This document shows positions 26,912-35,803 of a stretch of 64,000 nt of DNA, in pieces. Position 1 is the first letter of the stretch. The number at the start of each line of letters is the position of its first letter. The notes under the pieces are model-generated. The model searched no databases and was not told the origin of the DNA. It saw nothing but the letters and a program-made list of their open reading frames with translations. Source of the DNA: Candidatus Kutchimonas denitrificans (GTDB lineage: Bacteria > Gemmatimonadota > Gemmatimonadetes > Palauibacterales > KS3-K002). A program made the translations under genes and the position numbers. The DNA lies in assembly GCA_011774835.1 (NCBI GenBank), contig JAACAK010000036.1, positions 1 to 64,000 on the forward strand. Direction: 5' to 3'.

Positions 26912-28693
26912 GTGCTGAAGCAGCTCGCGCCCCTGCTGCCGTACGCGCGCCGCTATCGGCACCGCATCGCCATCGGCCTGACCCTGGTGGTGTTCAGCAA
27001 CGTCTTTTCCCTCGCCTGGCCGTACCTGGTCAAGCTGGGGATCGACGACCTGGAAGGCGGCACGACCGCGGCCCGGTTGGCCGGCTACGCCGCGGCGATC
27101 GTCGGCTTCTCGCTGGTCGGTGGCATCGGCCGGTATTTCATGCGCCAGTTGCTCAACGGGATGAGCCGCCGGGTCGAGAACGACCTGCGCGACGACTACT
27201 TCGAACACCTGCTCCGGCTGGCGCCCGACTTCTATTCGCGTGTCCCCACGGGCGAGTTGATGAGCCGGGCCACCAACGACATCCCGGCGGTCCGCATGGT
27301 GATCGGCCCGGCGATCATGTACCTGGTCAACACGACGGTCGTCTCGGCCATCGCCCTGACCATGCTGGTGCTGATCGATCTGCGGCTCACCCTGCTGGCC
27401 ATCCTGCCGCTGGCCGTCGTGCCACCGCTGACGATCTACTTCGGGCGCGAGATTCACAAGCGGTTCGAGGCGATCCAGGCGCAGTTCGGGCGCATCTCGA
27501 CGATGGCGCAGGAGAACCTGGCGGGCTCGCGCATCGTCCGCGCCTATGTTCAGGAGGAGGCGCAGGCGGACGACTTCGCCGACCTCAATCGCGACTACCT
27601 GAACCGCAACATGCGGCTGGCGAAGGTGTGGGGGCTCTTCCACCCGACGCTCATGCTGCTCACCGGCCTGGGCGGCGTGATCGTTCTGGGGCTGGGCGGT
27701 CGCGACGTGATCACGGGTCGCATCACCGTCGGCGACTTCGTCGCTTTCGTCTTCTACCTGATGCAGTTGATCTGGCCGATGATCGCCCTGGGATGGGTGA
27801 TCAACCTGTTCGAGCGGGGTGCCGCCTCGATGGGCCGTATACAGGAGGTGATGTCCGACGAACCGTCGATTCGCGACGCCGAACGGCCCTCGCCGATCAC
27901 CGATCCCCGGGGCGCCATCGAGTTCCAGGGCGTCTGGTTCCGCTACCCGGGCGGCGACCGCTACGTCCTGCGGGACATCTCGTTCCGCGTCGAGCCCGGC
28001 CAGACGCTGGCCATCGTCGGACGCACCGGGTCGGGCAAGAGCTCCATCGTTCGCCTCATCCCCCGGCTGTTCGACCCGGACCGCGGCACCATCCTGCTGG
28101 ACGACGTCCCGATCGACCAGATCCCGCTGGAGCAGCTGCGTGGGCTGATCGCGATCGTCCCGCAGGAGCCGTTCCTGTTCTCGGAGACTCTGGGCGCCAA
28201 CATCGAGTTCGGCAGCCAGAACGGCGACGAGCCCGCCCGCACGGAAGCGGCGGCGCAGATCGCCCAGCTGGCCGACGCGATCGAAGATTTCCCCAGGGGC
28301 TACGAGACCCAGCTGGGTGAGCGCGGCATCAATCTCTCCGGCGGCCAGAAGCAGCGGGCCACTCTGGCACGCGCGCTGGTGCGCCAAGCTCCCGTGCTCA
28401 TCCTCGACGATGCGCTCTCCTCGGTGGACACGCACACCGAGGCCGCGATCCTCGACGGACTCGAGGAGGTCTTTCGGCGGCACACCAGCATCATCGTTTC
28501 GCACCGGGTCACCGCGGTCAAAGACGCCGACCGGATCCTCGTGGTGGAAGATGGCACCATCGTGGAGCGCGGCACACATGCAGAACTGCTCCAGGCCGGT
28601 GGCATCTACGCCCGGCTGCTGAGGCGACAGCTGTTGGAGGAGAGTCTCGAAATCGAGGACGGCGGCAGCCTGGCCGGCAGCGCCCGGCCATGA
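26912..28693 (+). CDS. ABC exporter, fused permease and ATPase (MdlB/MsbA-like)
   Basis: Six-TM domain; Walker A GRTGSGKSS, signature INLSGGQKQRATLARAL, Walker B VLILDDALSSVD. Confidence 0.95.
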   Translation: MLKQLAPLLPYARRYRHRIAIGLTLVVFSNVFSLAWPYLVKLGIDDLEGGTTAARLAGYAAAIVGFSLVGGIGRYFMRQLLNGMSRRVENDLRDDYFEHLLRLAPDFYSRVPTGELMSRATNDIPAVRMVIGPAIMYLVNTTVVSAIALTMLVLIDLRLTLLAILPLAVVPPLTIYFGREIHKRFEAIQAQFGRISTMAQENLAGSRIVRAYVQEEAQADDFADLNRDYLNRNMRLAKVWGLFHPTLMLLTGLGGVIVLGLGGRDVITGRITVGDFVAFVFYLMQLIWPMIALGWVINLFERGAASMGRIQEVMSDEPSIRDAERPSPITDPRGAIEFQGVWFRYPGGDRYVLRDISFRVEPGQTLAIVGRTGSGKSSIVRLIPRLFDPDRGTILLDDVPIDQIPLEQLRGLIAIVPQEPFLFSETLGANIEFGSQNGDEPARTEAAAQIAQLADAIEDFPRGYETQLGERGINLSGGQKQRATLARALVRQAPVLILDDALSSVDTHTEAAILDGLEEVFRRHTSIIVSHRVTAVKDADRILVVEDGTIVERGTHAELLQAGGIYARLLRRQLLEESLEIEDGGSLAGSARP

Positions 28694-28715
28694 GCCTGAC
28701 CGACCGGACGACGCG

Positions 28716-29159
28716 ATGCTGACGAGAATACTCGCCCTCAAGTCCGTGGGAGTTCCGGTGAGCATCGTCCGGCTGCTGAGGATGTGGCTGCGCAAATCGC
28801 TGACCGAGGACCTGGCTCACGCCCTGATGATCAACCACAAGGCCGGGGTGAACTGGCCGGTCGACGAGCTCGAGACCCACGCCGTCGCCGGAGGGAACGT
28901 CAAGGACGTGGTGACCGCGGCGGCCGGACTACATGCGATCGGCGCCGACTACACGCGCCGCAAGCTACTGGACATCGACCTGATCCTGGGACGGGCACCC
29001 GAGCTGGTCATCGCCTTCGCCGAGGCGCACCGGGACACGCCGGACCTCACCTTCGACGCCTTCGCGGACCGCCATCTGCAGGACGAGGATTTCATCCGGT
29101 CGGTTCGATCCCAGGCGCAGAAACCTCCCGGCGCGCCGCCCCCGGCCACTTCGGGCTGA
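28716..29159 (+). CDS. FloA-like linker-region protein lacking the SPFH domain
   Basis: SIVRLLRMWLRKSLTEDLAHALMINHKAGVNWPVDELETHAVAGGNVKDVVTAA...IDL resembles the FloA segment HKAGLN..LESHYLAGGNVDRVVNAL...IDL. Confidence 0.6.
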   Translation: MLTRILALKSVGVPVSIVRLLRMWLRKSLTEDLAHALMINHKAGVNWPVDELETHAVAGGNVKDVVTAAAGLHAIGADYTRRKLLDIDLILGRAPELVIAFAEAHRDTPDLTFDAFADRHLQDEDFIRSVRSQAQKPPGAPPPATSG

Positions 29160-29186
29160 CCCGACGACGCGGGCGGACATCACGTC

Positions 29187-29627
29187 ATGGAATACGAATA
29201 CAGTATCGAGATCGATCGGGGTGTCGAGGACGTCTTCGCCTACATGCAGGACATCGAGCGGGAAGCGGAGTGGCAGCCGAACCTGCGAGAGGCGGTCCAG
29301 CGACCGCCGGGCGAGCCGGCGGTGGGCACCGAGCGGCGCTACGTGAGCGAGTTCCTGGGAAAGACTTTCCGCAACGTCTACGTCTTCACCGGGTACGAGC
29401 CGAATCGCCGGGTGGCGTACGAGAGCACTCCCGAGTCCGATACCCGCGCCAGCGGCATGATCACCTGGGAGTCTCTGAACGGGGGGACACGGGTCACGAT
29501 GCGGGTTTCCGTACAGCCGGGCGGCCTGCTCCGCTTCGTCCCCCGCTCGCTCATCGCCTCCGTCGGCGAGCGCGAGCTGGCCCACGCCCTCGCACGGGTG
29601 AAAGCAAACCTGGAAAATCCCACCTGA
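29187..29627 (+). CDS. SRPBCC family (polyketide cyclase/dehydrase-like) protein
   Basis: DRGVEDVFAYMQDIEREAEWQPNLREAVQ...GTERRYVSEFLGK...TRVTMRVSVQPGG. Confidence 0.85.
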   Translation: MEYEYSIEIDRGVEDVFAYMQDIEREAEWQPNLREAVQRPPGEPAVGTERRYVSEFLGKTFRNVYVFTGYEPNRRVAYESTPESDTRASGMITWESLNGGTRVTMRVSVQPGGLLRFVPRSLIASVGERELAHALARVKANLENPT

Positions 29628-29936
29628 GCGCGTGCCCCGGCGGCCTTCCGCCGTGTCCAGCCTCCGAACACCGTATGAAATTTACACAGCCGGGGATGAA
29701 CCGCGGGCCCCGCGCCGGATCCCGGGTGTGGAATCCGGTGGAGAGGGCGGGACGTGTACAGAATTCGTACGGTAAAGCGGCGGGACGGGGCCGGGCCGAT
29801 CGCCGTAAGAAACCAGCCGACAATCAGTTAGAGAATCCACCCCTTCCGGCATGCCTCCTGCCACGGGGATGGCGAGCCCGTCGGGGCCGGAGACGCCGGC
29901 ACCGAGAAAGGAACCGCCAGACAAAGGAGCAGAGCC

Positions 29937-30332
29937 GTGCTCAGGGTTGCAGGAAGAACGATCGCTCGGGCGGAGCGCCTCAAAGCTCTGCTGGGAGAAG
30001 AGGCGGACCTGGCGACGCTTTCGTCCCGCTGGTTCTTCGCCGAGACGCGGCGACGCGGGCTCAGCCGGTCGCTGCGGTTGGCGCGGTTGCGGGCGTGGCT
30101 CGTGCGGGGGGTGCAGGTGACGGCTCTGGGGCTGGCGATCTGCCTGGGAGCGGTGGTGGGATCGGGCGTCCTGACGGCCGAGGGCCGACACTATCGGCAG
30201 CAGATCAGCGCGCTGGAGGCCTCGACGCGCACGTTCACGGTGCCGGAGGTGGCGGGCCATCCGGGAGCCGTCGGGGCTCTGGAGCGCCGTCATCTGATCC
30301 GGCAGTTTGTCGCCCTCGACGGAGCCAACTAG
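29937..30332 (+). CDS. Hypothetical membrane protein
   Basis: Single TM VTALGLAICLGAVVGSGVLTA; GTG start, AAAGGAG upstream. Confidence 0.5.
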   Translation: MLRVAGRTIARAERLKALLGEEADLATLSSRWFFAETRRRGLSRSLRLARLRAWLVRGVQVTALGLAICLGAVVGSGVLTAEGRHYRQQISALEASTRTFTVPEVAGHPGAVGALERRHLIRQFVALDGAN

Positions 30333-30359
30333 TCCGGACGCCTCACGGATCTGTCTCGT

Positions 30360-31730
30360 TTATTTGTCATCGGCCTCGAGACCCGCGCGCTCGAGGCCGT
30401 ACTTGTTGAGCTTGGAATGGAGGGTGGCGCGAGAGATGCCAAGCACCTTTGCGGTTCGGGTCCGGTTGCCCTTCAGGTGAAGCAAGGTGCGCTTGATATG
30501 ACGCTTCTCCATCTCCTCCATGCTGACCAGAGCGACTTGTCCCGTCCCACGAACGTCGGTGGCGCCGATTATCTCGGGAGGGAGGTGGGCCGGCTGTAAG
30601 ACATCGACCGCGCCGGCGACGATGCGGGCACGCTCGAGCACGTTGCGCAGCTCACGTACATTGCCCGGCCAGCGGTACCGCGTCAGCGCCGCGAGGGCCT
30701 CGGATCCGATCGAGCGGGGACCACGGGGAAATTCACGCATCAGCTCGTCGAAGAGGCGGTGGCTCAGCTCGACGATGTCGTCGAGACTCCGCTCGCGCAG
30801 GGGCGGCAAAGCGATCGGCATCACGTTCAGCCGATAGAAGAGGTCCTCGCGAAAATCGCCCTTGCTCACCGCCTGCGGCAGGTCCCGATTCGATGCGGCG
30901 CAGACCCGAACATCCACGTTGATCTCACGCGTTCCGCCGATCCGCCGGAATGAACGGGACTCGAGCATCTTGAGCAGCTTGGGTTGAAGGCTGAGCTCGA
31001 GGTCACCGACCTCATCGAGGAATATGGTTCCACCATCCGCCACCTCGAGCATCCCGCGTTTCATGTTCTTGGCATCGGTGAATGCGCCCTTCTGGTGGCC
31101 GAACAGCTCGCTCTCGAGGAAAGTACCCGTGAGCGTTGAGCAGTTGATCTCGACGAACGGCGCGTCTGCCCGGGGCGAGAGACGATGGATCCGCTCCGCC
31201 AGCCACCCTTTGCCCGTCCCACTTTCGCCGAGCAACAGGACGGTGGTTCGCTCGGCCTCGGCCACACGCTTCACCTTCGCGGCCAGCTCCCGCATTCGCT
31301 TCGACGTGCCGAGGCCCGCCAGTGGCCTTTCGTCGTCGATCTCGGTCATGCGGCTCCGGAATCGCTTCAGCCTCGCCTTCTCCAGAGCCCGCTCGACCAC
31401 GGCGTCGAGGTGCGCCAGGTCCACCGGCTTCGTCAGGAAGTTCTCGGCGCCCGATTTGACCGCGTGAACCGCCGTTTCTATGTCGCCGTGGGCCGTCAGG
31501 AGGATGACCGTCCCCCCTCTCGAATGCAGAGCCTGCAGCACGTCGAGCCCCGAGCGATCCGGCAGCTTGAGGTCAAGAACGGTCACGTCCGGGCGGTGGA
31601 TCTCGTATAGCTGCAGCCCTTCCTCAGCGGTGAGGGCGCTGAAGACCTCGAGCCTGGCGCGCTCGAAGTAGCGAGCGAGCGCGCTGACGACCGACGGATC
31701 GTCGTCTATCAACAAGACCGACCCGTTCAC
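30360..31730 (-). CDS. Sigma54-dependent response regulator (NtrC family)
   Basis: REC LLIDDDPSV..LDLKLPDRSG; AAA+ GESGTGKGWLAERIH, GHQKGAFTDA, GGTIFLDEVGDL; Fis-type HTH. Confidence 0.93.
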   Translation of the reverse strand: MNGSVLLIDDDPSVVSALARYFERARLEVFSALTAEEGLQLYEIHRPDVTVLDLKLPDRSGLDVLQALHSRGGTVILLTAHGDIETAVHAVKSGAENFLTKPVDLAHLDAVVERALEKARLKRFRSRMTEIDDERPLAGLGTSKRMRELAAKVKRVAEAERTTVLLLGESGTGKGWLAERIHRLSPRADAPFVEINCSTLTGTFLESELFGHQKGAFTDAKNMKRGMLEVADGGTIFLDEVGDLELSLQPKLLKMLESRSFRRIGGTREINVDVRVCAASNRDLPQAVSKGDFREDLFYRLNVMPIALPPLRERSLDDIVELSHRLFDELMREFPRGPRSIGSEALAALTRYRWPGNVRELRNVLERARIVAGAVDVLQPAHLPPEIIGATDVRGTGQVALVSMEEMEKRHIKRTLLHLKGNRTRTAKVLGISRATLHSKLNKYGLERAGLEADDK

Positions 31731-34700
31731 GTTGTGCGTTCCGCCTGGAGCACTTCGGCGACCTTCCGAAGCAGGGCTTTGTTGCAGAAGGGCTTGGACA
31801 GGAAGGGCACTCCGGAACGCAGCAGGTCGCTCTCGAGGGTCTTCTCGCTGTAGCCGGAGACGAAGATGATCCGCGTTCGTGGGCTGAGACGCGCCACACG
31901 CTGAGCCAACTGCTCACCATCCAGGTCGGGCATGACCAGGTCCGTGATCATCAGATCGATGGCGGCGTCACACCGCTCGATGAGATCCAGCGCCTGGAGT
32001 GGCCCTTCAGCCTCGAACGTCCGGTACCCGGCATCGCCGAGCACTCGGCAGGCGGCGATCCTCACCGAGTCATCGTCGTCGACAACGAGTACCGACTCTC
32101 CGTGGGATGCCTTCAGCTCGGGTTCCCGCGTAAAGGCCACCCCGGGTTCGGAGGTTTCGCTGACCCGAGGCAGGTAGATTCTGAACGTCGTGCCGCGGCC
32201 CGGCTCGCTGTAGACCCGGATGAAACCGCCACTCTGCTTCACGATTCCATACGCGGTCGAGAGCCCCAGCCCGGTCCCTTTGCCCTTCGGCTTCGTAGTG
32301 AAGAACGGCTCGAAGATCCGCGTCCGGGTGTCGGTGTCCATCCCCGTACCCGTATCGGTCATTGCCAGCAACACGTGAGGCCCGCTACACGCCAGGTCCT
32401 GGCTGCCCGCTTCCGCCTCTTCGACTTCGGTATTGGACGTCTCAATGATCAGCTTTCCCCCTTCCGGCATCGCGTCGCGCGCGTTCACCGCGAGGTTCAC
32501 GACGACCTGCTCGAGCTGGCCCCGATCGATACGGACCCGTCCAAGATCGCGAGCCAGCGACAGCTCCAGTTCCACCTCATCGCCGATCAAGCGGCCGATC
32601 AGCTGGGTTACGCCGTCGATCGTCACACTCAGGTCCACCAGCTCCGGCTGAAGAACTTGTCGGCGGCTGAAAGTGAGCAATTGCCGGGTGAGCGCCGCCG
32701 CCCGGCCACCCGCTGCCTTGATCTCTTCGGCCAGCACCGTCGGCTGACCCGCAGCCTCCAGGTCACCCACAAGCATCTCGCTGTTGGCTATGATGGCAGT
32801 GAGCACATTATTGAAGTCGTGCGCGACACCACCGGCCAGCTGACCCAACGCCTCCATCTTCTGAGCCTGTCTGAGCTGCTCTTCGAGCTCGGCCTCCCGT
32901 GTGACGTCGCGAGCGACGCTGACGTAGTTGACCACGCGCCCGGCCACGTCGCGGACTGGGGCGATCGTGCCTTCCTGTTGAAACAGCGATCCGTCTTTCC
33001 GTCGGTTCTGGAGACGTCCGGCCCAAACCTCACCGCGCAGCAGCGTGTCCCACAGCTCCCGGTAGAACTCCGGCTCGTGGCGACCGCTGGACAGGATGCG
33101 CGGGTTCTTGCCCAACACCTCGTCCGGACTGTATCCGGTGACTCGCTCGAACGCCGGGTTCACGTACTGGATGATCCCCTCGACATCGGTCACCACGATC
33201 GCTTCGGCACCCTGCTCGACCACGGTGGCCAACAGCCTCCGCGCCTGCTCCGCCGCCTTCTCCTCGGTGATGTTCACCATGAGACCGATGATCTCGGTCT
33301 CCCCACCGGCGGTGGCGAGCGGCGCCGCCCATAGGGTGAGATCGATCTGGCTGCCATCGCGGCGCTGACGCTGGGTTTCGATCCCCGAAATCAGGTCGCC
33401 CCGCAGAACGCGCTGTCGAAGCTCGTGGAACTCCAACTCCCGTGCCGGGGAGACGAATGGAGCAAGCTTCCCCAGCACCTCTGACTCCGACCATCCGAAC
33501 ATCCGCTCCGCCGCCGGGTTCCAGCTGGTCACCCGACCCTGGTCGTCGAGGGAGACCACCGCTAACGGGGCCGCATCGATCACCGCGCGAAGCTTCGCGT
33601 TCGCCGCCGCCAGCTCTTCCTGCGCCCGCATGCGTCCGGTGATGTCGAGAAGGGCCCCCTGGTAGTATTTGATTCTCCCCTCCCGTCCTCTGACCGCGCG
33701 GCAACTGTCCCGCGCCCAGATTCGGCCGCCATCGAAGCGGCGCAACTCCACCTCGTAATCGGTCACGACGCCGTCGTCGCTCACCCGCTCGAGCCATGGC
33801 AGCCGCTCGTCCGGCTCGGCGTAAAACTCCGAAGCGTTCCGAGACAGCAGAGTCTCCCGGTCCGGGTAGCCGAGCAGGTCCACCAACCCCTGGTTCGCAT
33901 CCAGTACTCGGCCCGACGGCGTCGATCGATAGAGACCCACGGGAACGCCATCGAACAGGTGGCGGTAGCGAATCTCGGCCTCCTCCAGGGACCGAAACCG
34001 CAGGTCGCGCTCGACCGCCTCCTGCTTCGCCGGGTCCAGCTCACCAAACCCCTGCAGCTCCGCCGGCTCGCTGTCTGCCATCGCGCTGCTTACCCGGTTG
34101 CCGCCGGATTCACGGGCCCGCCTCAGTCCGTCCCTGGCCGCTGCCAGCAGGTCCTCCCTTCCATCCATCCAGGGAGCATACGCGGCGACCCCGGCACTCA
34201 CTGTGCAGGAGATCCCATCGCCCACGTCCAGTTTGGCGACCGCGTCACGAACGCGGTCCGCGTGCACCCAGGCCCCATCGAGATCTTCCCCCGAGAGGAT
34301 CGTCAAGAACCGCGCGCTCTCGTAGCGACCCGCCACATCCATGCGCCGAAGCTGGGCGCTCAAACAAGTACCGACTCGACGCAACAACTCGTCGCCCACC
34401 CGGCGACCATGCCGCTCGTTGTGCCTCCGCAATTCGTCCACCCGGAACAGGACGATGCCCAGAGGGCGGCCGCGCCGCGCTGCCTCCAGCTCCTTCCCCA
34501 GCACGAAATCCAACAGCCGCCGGTTCGGCATACCGGTGAGAGGATCACTGTAGGCGAGGAACAGCGCCTGGTTTCGCTCACGATGGAGCGCCTCGGTCAC
34601 CAGTCCGATCCCGAGCCCGGCGCCCACCAGAATCACCGATGTGAAGAATAGAAGGACCCAGTCGACCGTGGCGGGAAGTAGCCATTCGGCCGCCAGTTCA

Positions 34701-34927
34701 ACGGCCAGCAGAACCACCGCGCCGCCCGAGAGCACCTGCAGCGCACCGGTCCACCCGCGGTAGTAGGCCAGCGCGAAGGCAGGGATCAGAATGAGAAGCC
34801 AGGAGAGCGCATCGTAACCGGCCAATATGGTCGGGTGCGAAAGGCTGCCCCAGATCGCCGTCCCCAGCGCCATGGCGCTGTAGACGAGGGCCCGCAACGG
34901 CACCCGTTTCCGCGTGCCGGGAATCAT
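31727..34927 (-). CDS. Hybrid sensor histidine kinase: TM, degenerate GGDEF, PAS x3, HisKA, HATPase, REC
   Basis: DPLTGMPNRRLLD; PAS/PAC repeats; GGVAHDFNNVLTAI H-box; TGTGMD, GTGLGLSTAYGIV; C-term REC VLVVDDDDSV..ITDLVMPDLDG; 4-bp overlap with the NtrC gene. Confidence 0.9.
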   Translation of the reverse strand: MIPGTRKRVPLRALVYSAMALGTAIWGSLSHPTILAGYDALSWLLILIPAFALAYYRGWTGALQVLSGGAVVLLAVELAAEWLLPATVDWVLLFFTSVILVGAGLGIGLVTEALHRERNQALFLAYSDPLTGMPNRRLLDFVLGKELEAARRGRPLGIVLFRVDELRRHNERHGRRVGDELLRRVGTCLSAQLRRMDVAGRYESARFLTILSGEDLDGAWVHADRVRDAVAKLDVGDGISCTVSAGVAAYAPWMDGREDLLAAARDGLRRARESGGNRVSSAMADSEPAELQGFGELDPAKQEAVERDLRFRSLEEAEIRYRHLFDGVPVGLYRSTPSGRVLDANQGLVDLLGYPDRETLLSRNASEFYAEPDERLPWLERVSDDGVVTDYEVELRRFDGGRIWARDSCRAVRGREGRIKYYQGALLDITGRMRAQEELAAANAKLRAVIDAAPLAVVSLDDQGRVTSWNPAAERMFGWSESEVLGKLAPFVSPARELEFHELRQRVLRGDLISGIETQRQRRDGSQIDLTLWAAPLATAGGETEIIGLMVNITEEKAAEQARRLLATVVEQGAEAIVVTDVEGIIQYVNPAFERVTGYSPDEVLGKNPRILSSGRHEPEFYRELWDTLLRGEVWAGRLQNRRKDGSLFQQEGTIAPVRDVAGRVVNYVSVARDVTREAELEEQLRQAQKMEALGQLAGGVAHDFNNVLTAIIANSEMLVGDLEAAGQPTVLAEEIKAAGGRAAALTRQLLTFSRRQVLQPELVDLSVTIDGVTQLIGRLIGDEVELELSLARDLGRVRIDRGQLEQVVVNLAVNARDAMPEGGKLIIETSNTEVEEAEAGSQDLACSGPHVLLAMTDTGTGMDTDTRTRIFEPFFTTKPKGKGTGLGLSTAYGIVKQSGGFIRVYSEPGRGTTFRIYLPRVSETSEPGVAFTREPELKASHGESVLVVDDDDSVRIAACRVLGDAGYRTFEAEGPLQALDLIERCDAAIDLMITDLVMPDLDGEQLAQRVARLSPRTRIIFVSGYSEKTLESDLLRSGVPFLSKPFCNKALLRKVAEVLQAERTT

Positions 34928-35118
34928 CACCTCACCCGCGCCGCCGACCCCTGCTCCGGCGACATCCCTCTCCTCAAACATCTCCGGTCGTGCGAGAATC
35001 CACCAAACCTCTACGTTCAACGGTTACCGAGGCTACACGAAGCCGCTGATCGCCTACAACCTAGTTGTTCTTACAACAATAGGCAAGCACGACACGGCCG
35101 AGCCGCAGAGCACTCGAT

Positions 35119-35535
35119 TCAGGGACGCGTCAGCTCGTTGATCCGCTCGACGCGACGCTTCATCTGACGATCGATTTCGCTCCGGCGCCGGAAACCGGAA
35201 TCGGGGGACATTCGACCGTCCCGTACCTCATCAGACAGGCGGAGCAGTTCCCCGGTGTCACGGGTGAGGGCCACGAGCTCATCGGTGGCCTGCCGGTAGG
35301 CGTGACCTCCGGTATCGAAGCGGGTGGCCTCCTTCACGCGCTCGCGGATCGTTTCGGCGGGAACCCGGGCCAGGGCCACCACCCAAACGGCCCAAAGGAC
35401 GGGAAGGGCCGAAGCGATCGACGCGACCAGGCGAACGATCGGATGCTCGATGCCGAGGACGGCAACACAAAAAAGTGTATAAGCGACGACGATGACGATA
35501 TGAGCGAGCTGAAAGAGCGTGCGCGTGACCGCCAT
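35119..35535 (-). CDS. Hypothetical membrane protein with C-terminal helical region
   Basis: Two TM segments then a charged helical tail; start MAVTRTLFQ. Confidence 0.5.
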   Translation of the reverse strand: MAVTRTLFQLAHIVIVVAYTLFCVAVLGIEHPIVRLVASIASALPVLWAVWVVALARVPAETIRERVKEATRFDTGGHAYRQATDELVALTRDTGELLRLSDEVRDGRMSPDSGFRRRSEIDRQMKRRVERINELTRP

Positions 35536-35756
35536 GGAACCCTCGCCGGTTGGGATCTCGAAATCTGGATGTGGCAGCGAGCGCCGGCGATCGTCGAATT
35601 CCGCGACCGAATGGTTTAGGCAGGGCTTCGTTTCCGGCCCGGCGACGCCGGCAGTCCCGGCACGATGGGGAGCCAGGACGGCGTTGACAACCGAGAGGCC
35701 GAGTTCGCAGGCCGATTGGATATGCTGACCAGTATCTGGACACCGGCAAGATTCCA

Positions 35757-35790
35757 GGCGGCCCCTCTGCACGACCGCCAGGGGGCCGCC
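35757..35790 (-). terminator. Terminator-like hairpin 3' of the ADOP permease
   Basis: GGCGGCCCC...GGGGCCGCC 9-bp stem, weak T-tract. Confidence 0.45.
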
Positions 35791-35803
35791 CGGTCCTCGC
35801 CGA

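Noticed and set aside
26570-28795. 741-aa minus-strand ORF
   Set aside because: Antisense shadow of the GGT and ABC exporter genes, which have full catalytic motifs.
29860-29875. TGGCAGGAGGCATGCC sigma54 -24/-12-like site on the minus strand
   Set aside because: GG-N10-GC spacing fits, but it points away from any supported gene and the -12 is poor.
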